Below are positions 48,436-57,067 of a stretch of 64,000 bases of DNA, in pieces. The notes under the pieces are model-generated. The model made no database searches. It was not told the DNA's origin and saw only the letters and a program-made list of their open reading frames with translations. The position numbers and the translations under genes are program-made. This DNA comes from SMYC01 sp965197495 (lineage in GTDB: Bacteria > Acidobacteriota > Vicinamibacteria > Marinacidobacterales > SMYC01), in contig OZ240210.1 in NCBI GenBank assembly GCA_965197495.1, positions 3,100,001 through 3,164,000 on the forward strand, written 5' to 3'. Positions within the stretch are counted from its first letter, which is position 1. Each line of letters begins with the position of its first letter.

Positions 48436-50374
48436 CGGAACTTCCGCCGGCTAGACGCATGTAAACCCGTACGTTTAAAGCAGATGCGGCGGTTCGAAAT
48501 GTAATGTGTAAGCATGTAATAGTGACAGAACAGTTTATTTTACTGATTTAATCCTGTATAGTCGGCGCATGTACATCGCCAAGGTGCCGAACCGCAACTC
48601 GCCCCCAGCGATTCTCATCCGCGAAAGCTACCGCGAAGGCGGTGCGCCCAAAACGAGGACCGTCGCCAATATCTCGAAGTGGAAGCCCGCTCGAATTGAA
48701 GCTCTTCGCCAGTTGCTGAAGGGCAACGTGGATTTGGGTGAGGCTCAGCAGTTCGAGATCACCAGAAGCAAGCCTCACGGACATGTTGCGGCCGTGCTGG
48801 GAACGCTGCGCAAAGTTGGCCTCGAGCGAATCATCCATAGCCGCCAGCGCCGAGAGCGTGACCTTGTCGTGGCGATGATTGTGGCGCGAATCGTAGAGCC
48901 GGGCTCCAAGTTGGCCACGGCCCGTGGTCTATCGAAACAGACCTTGACTTCGTCATTGGGTGAGTGTGTTGGAGTTGAAGACACCAACGAGGATGAGTTG
49001 TATGATTCCCTGGATTGGCTTTTGAGCCGCCAAGCAGCCATAGAGAAGAAACTGGCGAAACGCCATCTGCAGCAGGGCAGCCTGGTTCTCTACGACTTGA
49101 CGTCGACTTGGGTAGAAGGTCGGTCGTGCCCTCTGGCGAAGCTCGGTTACTCGAGAGACGGCAAGAAAAACAAGTTGCAGGTCGTGTTCGGCTTACTGTG
49201 TGAGCGTGATGGTCGGCCGGTCGGGGTAGATGTGTTCGAAGGCAACACCGGAGATCCCGCAACACTGGGGAGCCAAATTCGCAAAGTCCGAGAACGTTTT
49301 GAGCTTGACAGTATCGTCTTCGTAGGTGACCGAGGGATGATCACCGAAGCCCGGATTCGCGAGGAACTTCGACCGGAGGAAGGTCTTGAGTGGATCAGCT
49401 CACTTCGTGCCCCTCAGATTCAGCGACTTGCAAAAGACGGAATGCTGCAGCCTTCTCTGTTCGATGAACTCGACCTAGCGGAGATCCATCATCCTAGCTT
49501 CCCTGGTGAGCGACTCATCGCCTGCCGCAACCCTCTTCTTGCTACCGAGCGGGCGCGGAAGCGAGAAGAGATGCTTGTGTCGACGGAGTCAAAGCTAGAA
49601 GTGATTAGCAAAGCGACGAAGCGAGACCAACGTCCTTTGCGAGGCAAAGATACCATCGGCATACGATTGGGTCGAGTGTTCGCTCGGAGCAAGATGGGCA
49701 AGCACTTTCGCTACACCATTACGGACGACGGCTTCGACTTCGAGCGCGACAACGAAAACATCGAGCGTGAGGCGGCCCTCGACGGCATCTATATCATCCG
49801 AACAAGCCTCACCGAAGAGGCCATCTCCGCAGACGAAGCTGTCAGGACCTACAAAGGCTTGGCAGTCGTTGAACGCGCTTTTCGTTGCTGCAAAACCGTG
49901 GATTTGAAAGTACGGCCCATCTATCACTACAACGCTGAGCGAGTTCGAGCTCACATCTTTCTTTGCATGCTCGCCTACTACGTGGAATGGCACATGCGAA
50001 AAGCCCTCGTCCCGATCTTGTTTGACGACGACGACCCTGACGGTGCCCATGCCAAACGCTCATCCATCGTCAGCCCAGCAACGCCTTCAGACTCCGCCCA
50101 GGCAAAGGCTTCTACCAAGAAGACTCCCGACGGGTTGCCCGTCCACAGTTTCAGAACGCTTCTTTCTGATCTTGCTACGGTCACGAAAAATCAGGTCGAA
50201 AACGAAGCCCGCGGCCTGTCCTTCGTCAGCATCACTCGCCCCACACCCTTGCAGCACAAAGCATTCAACCTGCTCGAAATCAACCCCCGCACGATGTAAG
50301 CAGTACACACACCTCTCTTCAAAAACAAAGCCAATGATGCCCACACTTACGCTTGTTCATCCGTGGAAGGTCCG
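48436..50374 (+). mobile_element. IS1634-type element, copy C, complete
   Basis: 1939 bp, with ends CGGAACTTCCGCCGG (left) and CCGTGGAAGGTCCG (right), the mirror of copy B. The flanks GTTAGA (48430-48435) and ATTAGA (50375-50380) are a 6-bp target duplication with one changed base. It is inserted in the spacer between the dgt region and pilW. Confidence 0.92.
48569..50299 (+). CDS. IS1634-type transposase, copy C
   Basis: 576 residues, identical to copy B except Asp for Glu in VFEGNTGDP's preceding stretch (GVDVFEG). The start MYIAKVPNRNSPP lies 133 bp inside the left end. All DDE-region blocks are intact, including YDLTSTWVEGRSCPLAKLGY, FVGDRGMI and EAALDGIYIIRTSL. The C-terminal ~80 residues (SDSAQAKASTKKTPDGLPVH SFRTLLSDLATVTKNQ) match those of copies A and B. 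Likely active. Confidence 0.93.
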   Translation: MYIAKVPNRNSPPAILIRESYREGGAPKTRTVANISKWKPARIEALRQLLKGNVDLGEAQQFEITRSKPHGHVAAVLGTLRKVGLERIIHSRQRRERDLVVAMIVARIVEPGSKLATARGLSKQTLTSSLGECVGVEDTNEDELYDSLDWLLSRQAAIEKKLAKRHLQQGSLVLYDLTSTWVEGRSCPLAKLGYSRDGKKNKLQVVFGLLCERDGRPVGVDVFEGNTGDPATLGSQIRKVRERFELDSIVFVGDRGMITEARIREELRPEEGLEWISSLRAPQIQRLAKDGMLQPSLFDELDLAEIHHPSFPGERLIACRNPLLATERARKREEMLVSTESKLEVISKATKRDQRPLRGKDTIGIRLGRVFARSKMGKHFRYTITDDGFDFERDNENIEREAALDGIYIIRTSLTEEAISADEAVRTYKGLAVVERAFRCCKTVDLKVRPIYHYNAERVRAHIFLCMLAYYVEWHMRKALVPILFDDDDPDGAHAKRSSIVSPATPSDSAQAKASTKKTPDGLPVHSFRTLLSDLATVTKNQVENEARGLSFVSITRPTPLQHKAFNLLEINPRTM

Positions 50375-50515
50375 ATTAGACGTGTGAGCCCGCCTTTTGG
50401 GGCTCCCCGAGTGCATGTCTTTCGCTCGAAAAGCCCCACACCTGGGGGAGGGGGCAATCGTCTCGGTATGTATCTAAGTGACTTGATACTAAAGGTTTAG
50501 GCGCTGCCACCCGGA

Positions 50516-50531
50516 TGGAATGGTGCTTGCT
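50516..50531 (+). promoter_or_regulatory. Sigma-54 type -24/-12 promoter before pilW
   Basis: TGGAATGGTGCTTGCT: GG and GC separated by exactly 10 nt, matching TGGCACG-N4-TTGCW at most positions. It lies 47 nt upstream of the pilW start. Pilin genes are often sigma-54 dependent. No activator site was identified. Confidence 0.5.
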
Positions 50532-50577
50532 AATAGGTAGTCGTTCGAGCCAGATGTTTTTCATGGAGGCTACCTCA

Positions 50578-51657
50578 ATGAACGGCGTTACACCCAACAG
50601 CGAACGCGAAGCACGTGGGTTCTCGGTGGTCGAGATCCTCGTGGCGCTCTTGATCACCATGGTCGTGATGGCTTCGGTCTTCATGCTTCTGAAGAAAGGC
50701 CAGGACAGCTTTCAGCGCGAGCCGGAAGTCGCAGACATGACGGCGAGCGCGCGGGCCGGGCTCATGCGGGTCAGCCAGGATCTGAGGGTCGCGGGCTTCA
50801 ACACGCCTGCGAACATGGCGGTGATGTGGCTCGACGGCGGAGACAAGAATCCCGACGAGCTCACGATCGTCTACGCCGACCCGGAAATTCCCGTGTCCCG
50901 GCCGCTCTCATGCATGTCCAACGACGGCATGCTGTGCGACACGATCGGCGCCTCGACCGTGCTTCAGATCGACCCAGCGAGTTTCAATCCGATGCCGCTC
51001 GTCATGGAGTCGGCCTACCAGGAGGGCATGACGCTCTTTGCGCTCCAGGGCCCCAACGGCGATCCGGCTTGCGATCATGTCCAGCCCGGCATCACACGCT
51101 TTCAGCTTATCAAGCCGCCCAAGTGTACAGGCGCCAGCGGTGCGACGAGCCCGGCGAATCGTTGCGGCACGCTCAGCTTGAAACATAGCCCGAGCGAAGC
51201 TTCGATCCAGGCCACTGGTATTTTTCAGCACGATGTCAGCCTCGCCTGCGCAGTCGTCGGTCGATTCCACGTCGCGCAATATCGTGTGAGCCCTCTCCCG
51301 CCCGCCGACCGTCCGACGCTCGAGCGCCGCGATCTCGCGCTCAGCGAAGAATGGATCCCGGTCTCGAGCAATATCGAGAACTTGCAGTTTCAATATGCTC
51401 AGGGCATGTCGGAGTTCTACGAGGACGAGCCTTCACTTGTGCCGATGGGACGTGACCCCGAGAGCTTCATCACGCGCGTCCGAGTCTCGGTCTCCGGTCG
51501 AAGCGCAAGCGCGAACCTTCAAGGCGGGAGCCCGGGAGTCTTCGCCGCGAAGGACACCCATCTTCGCAAGACCTTTGCGACGACCGTCAGCTTGAGAAAC
51601 CAGCTCGGCCAGGCGCAGCAAAAAGCGATCGACTTGGGCTTGGACGGCTGGAACTGA
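50578..51657 (+). CDS. pilW: Type IV pilus minor pilin PilW-like
   Basis: 359 residues. The class III signal is clear: a short charged leader (NGVTPNSEREARG), then FSVVEILVALLITMVVMASV, with cleavage between Gly and Phe and the Glu at +5. The large C-terminal domain (residues ~60-350) is beta-rich and includes a Cys-containing loop (LSCMSNDGMLCDT). The start with GGAGG site at 50563-50567 was chosen. Minor pilins prime pilus assembly. Other pilin genes are not present; copy C lies 200 bp upstream and may have separated them. Confidence 0.85.
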   Translation: MNGVTPNSEREARGFSVVEILVALLITMVVMASVFMLLKKGQDSFQREPEVADMTASARAGLMRVSQDLRVAGFNTPANMAVMWLDGGDKNPDELTIVYADPEIPVSRPLSCMSNDGMLCDTIGASTVLQIDPASFNPMPLVMESAYQEGMTLFALQGPNGDPACDHVQPGITRFQLIKPPKCTGASGATSPANRCGTLSLKHSPSEASIQATGIFQHDVSLACAVVGRFHVAQYRVSPLPPADRPTLERRDLALSEEWIPVSSNIENLQFQYAQGMSEFYEDEPSLVPMGRDPESFITRVRVSVSGRSASANLQGGSPGVFAAKDTHLRKTFATTVSLRNQLGQAQQKAIDLGLDGWN

Positions 51658-51682
51658 TTACTGACGCGCCGCGCCCGCGGCG

Positions 51683-52606
51683 CTACTGCGCCTTAGGGGC
51701 GTAGTAGCCGAGCTTCGTACGCACGAGCAGGTTCTGGATCGAAGTCTGCACGACCACGCGGCGCCAGGACCCATCGCGTTTCGGATTGTTCGAGACGTAA
51801 CCAATGTTGTACTGGCTCTTGAGCTCCGTCGCGATACGCGCGTAGACCGAGTCGAGCTCTTGGATTTGACCCGGAAAAAACCACTGACCGCCGGTCTCTT
51901 CGGCGAGCTTCTTCAAGACATGCTCCGCTCTCGAGAACGCCCGGCTGCGGCGCCCGCCGGATTTTCGGAGCGAGATCGTGTAAATCGTGACATCGGTGTC
52001 TTTCGCAAGCTCCATCACCTGATCGAAAGTGACGAGCGAGCTCGTATCTTCACCGTCGGATAGCACGATGATGGCCTGACGCCGGATATCCTGTCGCCGC
52101 CGGCTGAGGTTTTTGAGGGCGATGTAAAGAGCGTTATAGAGGCTCGTCGTGCCCCCAGCTTGCGTCATGCGGATCGCTCGGTTCAGCTTCTCCACGTCGG
52201 CCGTGAAAGGCTGCAGGACGTGTGCTCTGCTTCCGAAGTCGACCACTTCAGTCAAATCGTCGTCTTTCATCTCCCCCACGAAGTTGACCGCAGCTTCCTG
52301 TGCGAAGGTCATCTTCTCGTCCATGCTCGCGCTCGCGTCGATCAAGAGCACCATGCGGATGGGGAGATCCTCACGCGAGAACACCGAAACTTCCTGCGAG
52401 ATGCCGTCTTCGAACACGGAGAACTCTTCTTGCAGGAGGTCGGTGATGAAGCGGTTCCGGGTATCGGTGACCGTGACGTTGAGCGAAATCAAGTCGACGG
52501 TGACACGAAACTGGTAGCGAGAATCGTCGACTTGCGAAAGCCCGGGGGTCTGCACCAGGAATCCCAGAAGAGCAGCATAGCCTAAGGTGCGAAGAGGTAC
52601 GTGCAT
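51683..52606 (-). CDS. Secreted VWFA-domain protein of the acidobacterial type
   Basis: 307 residues with a signal peptide (LRTLGYAALLGFLVQTPGLS). A VWFA fold follows: RMVLLIDASASMDEKMTFAQ with the metal-binding DxSxS, AGGTTSLYNALYIALKNL with the MIDAS Thr, and IIVLSDGEDTSS. The N-terminal segment before it (RVTVDLISLNVTVTDTRNRF, EFSVFEDGISQEVSVFS) and the end (KSQYNIGYVSNNPKRDGSWR) match the TIGR03436 acidobacterial VWFA family, a useful taxonomic hint. Function unknown; probably protein-protein contacts. Confidence 0.9.
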   Translation of the reverse strand: MHVPLRTLGYAALLGFLVQTPGLSQVDDSRYQFRVTVDLISLNVTVTDTRNRFITDLLQEEFSVFEDGISQEVSVFSREDLPIRMVLLIDASASMDEKMTFAQEAAVNFVGEMKDDDLTEVVDFGSRAHVLQPFTADVEKLNRAIRMTQAGGTTSLYNALYIALKNLSRRRQDIRRQAIIVLSDGEDTSSLVTFDQVMELAKDTDVTIYTISLRKSGGRRSRAFSRAEHVLKKLAEETGGQWFFPGQIQELDSVYARIATELKSQYNIGYVSNNPKRDGSWRRVVVQTSIQNLLVRTKLGYYAPKAQ

Positions 52607-52643
52607 GGCGCTCCGAACTCCAATATAGCCTTATACTTCTCTT

Positions 52644-53147
52644 GTGGCTAATCTTGCGGGTAAAGCAAAGCGAGCGGCCGTGCTCACGGTCAGCGACGGA
52701 GTCGCCTCGGGCACGCGCGAGGATCTTTCGGGTGAGGTTGCGGCCACGGAGCTCGCGAAGCTCGGCTTCGTCGTGCGGGAGCGCGCCGTGGTTCCGGACG
52801 AGCAGGGGCGTATCGTCGAGCGGATCCGTGGCTTTGTCGATGGGAACGAGGTCGTGCTCATCGTTACCACCGGTGGCACCGGGCTCGGCCCCCGCGACGT
52901 AACGCCCGAGGCCGTCCGTGAGGTTCTGGACCTTGAAATCCCCGGATATGGGGAGCTTTTGCGCGCGGACGGCCTGCGTCATACGCCGATGGCCGTGCTT
53001 TCCCGTAGTTTGGCTGGGAGCTTGGGAGCTGTTCTGATCCTCTGCCTGCCGGGGAGCCCCAAAGCCGTGCAGCAAGGGCTCGCTGCGCTCGGGCCCACGC
53101 TTCCGCATGCGCTGGACGTGCTGGCCGGCCGCACCCAGCATCGGTAG
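52644..53147 (+). CDS. mogA: Molybdopterin adenylyltransferase MogA/MoaB
   Basis: 167 residues, GTG start. It activates molybdopterin by adenylylation before molybdenum insertion. Motifs: AAVLTVSDGVASGTREDLSG, VVPDEQGRIVERIRGFVDG, the substrate loop VTTGGTGLGPRDVTPEAVRE, and PGSPKAVQQGLAAL at the C-terminus. The length fits MogA/MoaB. No other Moco genes are adjacent. Confidence 0.9.
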   Translation: MANLAGKAKRAAVLTVSDGVASGTREDLSGEVAATELAKLGFVVRERAVVPDEQGRIVERIRGFVDGNEVVLIVTTGGTGLGPRDVTPEAVREVLDLEIPGYGELLRADGLRHTPMAVLSRSLAGSLGAVLILCLPGSPKAVQQGLAALGPTLPHALDVLAGRTQHR

Positions 53148-53215
53148 TTGTCACGCGGGCGGCTAGGCGGTACGATACCCGTGGGAAAAGGGAAATTGGG
53201 GGAATCGTCCCAGAG

Positions 53216-53557
53216 ATGTGGCGCACGATGATGGGCGGACTAGATATGGTTACGTCATCGCGGCGTCGGCACCGGCGGATCAATGCCTCGGGGCGATGTT
53301 TCGCTCAACTCGGTGGCGGATGGGAAGGGTCGGTCATGAACTTGAGCGTGGGGGGCATGCTCCTTCGGCTCAAACGCGCCTTGACGCCCGGCTCGACCTA
53401 CTTCGTCAAGCTCTTTCTCGAGGGCGGCGCGGTCGCTATTGTGGAGGCGAAAGTCCTCCGCTTGCTCCACGCCGACGACGAATGTGAAGCTGCGTTGAAG
53501 TTCACGTCTATCTCCCTCGATGACGCCGATTCCTTGCGCGGTTTTCTCCAGCGCTGA
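53216..53557 (+). CDS. PilZ-domain protein
   Basis: 113 residues. The N-terminal RRRHRRINASG gives the RxxxR element and MNLSVGGMLLRLKRAL the Asn-x-Ser-x-Gly-Gly motif of c-di-GMP binding. The remaining barrel (YFVKLFLEGGAVAIVEAKVL, ECEAALKFTSISLDDADSLR) is normal. It is a stand-alone PilZ adaptor, different from the one at 46151. The start may instead be the ATG at 53246. Confidence 0.78.
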   Translation: MWRTMMGGLDMVTSSRRRHRRINASGRCFAQLGGGWEGSVMNLSVGGMLLRLKRALTPGSTYFVKLFLEGGAVAIVEAKVLRLLHADDECEAALKFTSISLDDADSLRGFLQR

Positions 53558-53652
53558 CGCGTTTCTTTGGATTGCAGGTCCCTTGAAATTGCCCGCTCCA
53601 CCAGAGCATGCTAAAATGACTGGTTTTTCGGGATTCCTTAGAGCGTTGCAGA

Positions 53653-53994
53653 ATGAAGAAATCTGAGCTAACTCAGCACAATAAAGCCCTGCTTGCGAAG
53701 AAGCAGGACCTCGAAAGCACGATCGGCAAGAAAGGTCTGACCGGCAGGTCCGGAACGGACGGGCACGGCGATTTCGCGGACCGCTCGGCGGCCGCAAACG
53801 AAGAAGAAATCAGCATCCAGTTGAAACAAACCGACGCCAAGCTTCTTCGCGCCATTGAGGACGCGCTCAGCCGTGTCCAAGCCGGCACTTACGGTGTCTG
53901 TGTCGAGTGCGAGGAAGAAATCTCTGCCGCGCGGCTTGGAGCCGTTCCCTGGACCAAGGTCTGCATCCGCTGCAAAGAGAAGCAGTACTCTTAG
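53653..53994 (+). CDS. DksA/TraR-family zinc-finger protein
   Basis: 113 residues. An N-terminal coiled coil (LTQHNKALLAKKQDLESTI) leads to the central NEEEISIQLKQTDAKLLRAI EDALSRVQAGTYGVC, and a four-Cys zinc finger CVECEEEISAARL, CIRCKEKQYS. Short DksA relatives bind the secondary channel of RNA polymerase. The coiled-coil tip motif DxxDxA is not clearly present (GHGDFADRSAA). It is followed by the SDR gene 29 nt later. Confidence 0.88.
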   Translation: MKKSELTQHNKALLAKKQDLESTIGKKGLTGRSGTDGHGDFADRSAAANEEEISIQLKQTDAKLLRAIEDALSRVQAGTYGVCVECEEEISAARLGAVPWTKVCIRCKEKQYS

Positions 53995-54023
53995 GCCACC
54001 TTCCTTAGAAGCACCCGATAGCT

Positions 54024-54815
54024 ATGGATCTGGGTCTCGCGGGCAAAGTGGCGCTCGTTACCGGCGCGAGCCGGGGCCTCGGAAAATCCGTGGCCGAGAC
54101 CCTCGCCGCTGAGGGCGCCCACGTCGTCGTCGCCTCGCGAGACCAGGTGGTCCTCGAAGCGGCTGCGGAGGATATCCAGAAGCAAGCGTTGGGTGACGTT
54201 CTCGCGGTTCCTACCGACGTCACGAAGGAAAAGGACGTCCGCCGGCTCGTCGACGCGGCGACCGAGCGTTTCGAGCACATCGATATCCTCGTAGCCAATG
54301 CAGGGGGGCCGCCAGCGAGCCGTTTCGAGACGACGGACGTCGAAGCTTGGCGGCAAGGGCTCGAACTCAACTTGCTATCGACGATCCATTTGTGCCGGGC
54401 GGTCGTTCCGGGCATGCGAGAACGACATTCGGGCCGGATCGTAGCGATCGCCTCTATCTCGGTAAAGCAGCCCGTCGAAGGACTGATCTTGTCGAACACC
54501 GCGCGATCGGGCGTCGTGGGTCTGATGAAGTCTCTTTCGAACGAGCTCGCGCCGCACGGGATAAGTGTGAACGTCGCCTGCCCGGGCTACACGAAAACCG
54601 ACCGCCTCGTCGATCTCGCCGAGCGCATGAGCCAGCAAGATGGGGTCCCGAAAGAAGCCATCTTCAAACGATGGACCGACCAAATCCCAATGGGCCGTCT
54701 AGGGGAGCCCGAAGAATTCGCCTCTGTAGTTGCTTTTTTCTGCTCGGAGCGGGCCAGCTACGTTTCCGGCACTTGCATTCAGATTGACGGCGGAGCGGTC
54801 AAGGGCGTGTTCTAA
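54024..54815 (+). CDS. Short-chain dehydrogenase/reductase with altered active site
   Basis: 263 residues. Cofactor motif TGASRGLGKSVAETLAAEGA, LVANAGGPPASRFE, C-terminal VNVACPGYTKTD and ASYVSGTCIQIDGG. In classical SDRs the catalytic Ser is followed by YxxxK; here the region is SISVKQPVEGLILSNTARSG, with no Tyr or Lys at the expected places. This matches a known subgroup of FabG-like proteins (BKR-like SDR), so it is not a random mutation. The reaction is unknown. Confidence 0.85.
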   Translation: MDLGLAGKVALVTGASRGLGKSVAETLAAEGAHVVVASRDQVVLEAAAEDIQKQALGDVLAVPTDVTKEKDVRRLVDAATERFEHIDILVANAGGPPASRFETTDVEAWRQGLELNLLSTIHLCRAVVPGMRERHSGRIVAIASISVKQPVEGLILSNTARSGVVGLMKSLSNELAPHGISVNVACPGYTKTDRLVDLAERMSQQDGVPKEAIFKRWTDQIPMGRLGEPEEFASVVAFFCSERASYVSGTCIQIDGGAVKGVF

Positions 54816-54979
54816 CTGCTGGCTTTTCAACGTATAACGAGGGCGTTGCCGGCCCAGAGAATCTTGACAACAATATCGGCCGAGTGCTATAAGACACGAT
54901 TCGTTTTGATAAGCGCGGAAAGGAACCATCTCCCTTTCCTTTCGTCTCATCCTAATTTCGCCAATAGCGAGCTTCGATT

Positions 54980-57058
54980 GTGAGTGAATATTTCTGGCTC
55001 ATTCCGCTTATCCCCGGTGTCGGGGCCATCATCAACGGGCTCTTTGGCAAGCGCCTCCCCAAATCCGCCATCAACATGGTCGCGGTCGGGGCCGTCGCAC
55101 TCTCTTTTCTGATCGCTCTTCTTTGCCTCTTCGGTCCGTTCATGTCGGAAGGCGGCGGCGAGACCGTTCTCGAGAAAACACTCTTTACCTGGATCCCCGG
55201 CATGAGCGTGGCTCAGGCCGACGGCACGACGGCGAACTTCACCGCCGAATGGCAGTACCGCCTCGACGCGCTCTCCATGGTCATGGTGCTCGTCGTCACG
55301 GGCATCGGACTTCTCATCCACATCTACTCGGTCGGTTACATGGCCCACGACGGGGGCTATTGGCGCTTTTTCACTTACCTCAACATGTTCACTTTCTTTA
55401 TGTTGAACTTGGTGCTTGGCGCCAACTTCCTTCTGATGTTCATCGGGTGGGAAGGCGTCGGTCTTTGCTCTTATCTCTTGATCGGGTTTTGGTTCGAGCG
55501 GGATGCCGCGGCAAAAGCGGGAAAGAAAGCGTTCATCGTGAACCGCATCGGGGATGCTGGCTTCATCCTGGCGATCTTTTTCATCTTCTTCCACTTCGGC
55601 TCGGTCGATTTTTACGAAGTCATGCAAGGTGTGGCGACGCAGTTTCCGACCCCTGAAGCGGGTTGGGGCGTTCTCACGCTCATTGGGCTCTTGCTCTTCG
55701 TCGGCGCGACGGGCAAATCCGCTCAGATCCCGCTCCATGTCTGGCTTCCTGACGCCATGGAAGGTCCCACGCCGGTATCCGCGCTCATCCATGCCGCGAC
55801 GATGGTCACGGCGGGCGTCTACATGGTGGCGCGCACGTCGGTGCTGTTCGAGCACGCGCCGAACGCGATGCTCGTCGTTGCCGTAGTCGGCTGCGCCACG
55901 GCGATTTTCGCCGCTTCCATTGGCCTCTTCCAAAACGACATCAAGAAGGTTCTCGCTTACTCGACCGTCTCGCAGCTCGGCTATATGTTTCTTGGTCTCG
56001 GGGTCGGGGCTTATGCTGCCGCTATCTTTCATCTCATGACGCATGCTTTTTTCAAAGCTTGTCTCTTCCTCGGCTCCGGAAGCGTCATCCACACGATGGA
56101 GCATGCCGAGCACGCGTCGGGCGGCCATCGCGACTACAACGCGATGCAGGACATGCGCAACATGGGCGGCTTGCTGAAGCACATGCCGAAGACCGGCTAC
56201 ACGTTCATCGTCGCGACGACAGCTCTTGCGGGCATCCCACTCACTGCGGGCTTTTTCAGCAAGGACGAGATCTTGTGGTCCGCGACCGAGGGCGGCCACG
56301 TGAGCATCTTATGGATCGTCGGGGTGCTCGCAGCGGGGATGACCGCGTTCTACATGACGCGCCAAGTCATCTTGACCTTCTTTGGCGAGTTCCGGGGCGG
56401 CGAGAGGATGGAATCGCATCTTCATGAATCGCCCGCGACGATGACGACGCCGCTCCTCATCCTCGCGGTCGGCTCTATCCTCGCGGGCTATGTCGGGCTT
56501 CCGTTCGGCTACACGATGATTGGTCCGTTCCTCGAGCCCGCCCTCAAGGCCGGTACTGAGGCCGCGGTGGAGGCCCATCACGCCTCGGTCGCAGTGGAGC
56601 TCGTCTTCATGGCGGTCTCGGTCGGCGTCGCTTTTTTCAGCATCTTTCTCGCGTACAAGATGTATTGGAACAAGCCCGAGGGCGACGAGGTCGTTTCCGA
56701 AAGTTGGCCAGGCGTGCACCGGCTTCTCTACAACAAATATTTCGTGGACGAGGTCTACGATGCGACGGTCGTCGGCGGGACGCTCTCCGGCGCGCGCGGG
56801 CTGCACGCTTTCGACGCCGAAGTCGTGGACGGTATAGTCAACGGCGCGGCCAAGTCGACGCTCTTGTCCGGCGATCTATCGAATCTCGCGGATGAGGGGC
56901 TTGTGGACGGCGCGGTCAACGCGGTCTGGAAGATCTTGGCGAGCTTTTCCAATGCTTTTAGCCGCTTGCAGACAGGCGTCTTACAAAATTATGCGCTCAT
57001 GATGCTCATCGGCGTCGGGGCGCTCATCGGCTTTTTCTATTTTTACCTCTGGACGTAG
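54980..57058 (+). CDS. nuoL: NADH-quinone oxidoreductase subunit L
   Basis: 692 residues, GTG start, about 15-16 membrane helices. Proton-channel blocks: MFIGWEGVGLCSYLLIGFWF, KAFIVNRIGDAGFILAIFFI, HVWLPDAMEGPTPVSALIHA and STVSQLGYMFLGLGVGAYAA. It carries the Lys/Glu of the antiporter-like fold and the long C-terminal lateral helix region (RLLYNKYFVDEVYDATVVGG). It is one of the three proton pumps of complex I. nuoM follows 9 nt downstream, but nuoA-K and nuoN are not adjacent. Confidence 0.95.
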   Translation: MSEYFWLIPLIPGVGAIINGLFGKRLPKSAINMVAVGAVALSFLIALLCLFGPFMSEGGGETVLEKTLFTWIPGMSVAQADGTTANFTAEWQYRLDALSMVMVLVVTGIGLLIHIYSVGYMAHDGGYWRFFTYLNMFTFFMLNLVLGANFLLMFIGWEGVGLCSYLLIGFWFERDAAAKAGKKAFIVNRIGDAGFILAIFFIFFHFGSVDFYEVMQGVATQFPTPEAGWGVLTLIGLLLFVGATGKSAQIPLHVWLPDAMEGPTPVSALIHAATMVTAGVYMVARTSVLFEHAPNAMLVVAVVGCATAIFAASIGLFQNDIKKVLAYSTVSQLGYMFLGLGVGAYAAAIFHLMTHAFFKACLFLGSGSVIHTMEHAEHASGGHRDYNAMQDMRNMGGLLKHMPKTGYTFIVATTALAGIPLTAGFFSKDEILWSATEGGHVSILWIVGVLAAGMTAFYMTRQVILTFFGEFRGGERMESHLHESPATMTTPLLILAVGSILAGYVGLPFGYTMIGPFLEPALKAGTEAAVEAHHASVAVELVFMAVSVGVAFFSIFLAYKMYWNKPEGDEVVSESWPGVHRLLYNKYFVDEVYDATVVGGTLSGARGLHAFDAEVVDGIVNGAAKSTLLSGDLSNLADEGLVDGAVNAVWKILASFSNAFSRLQTGVLQNYALMMLIGVGALIGFFYFYLWT

Positions 57059-57067
57059 GAACGGTTT

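Noticed and set aside
54947..56299. 450-codon open frame opposite nuoL, with similar long frames opposite nuoM and GldG-like
   Set aside because: Charged, low-complexity translation caused by codon bias of the membrane-protein genes on the other strand.
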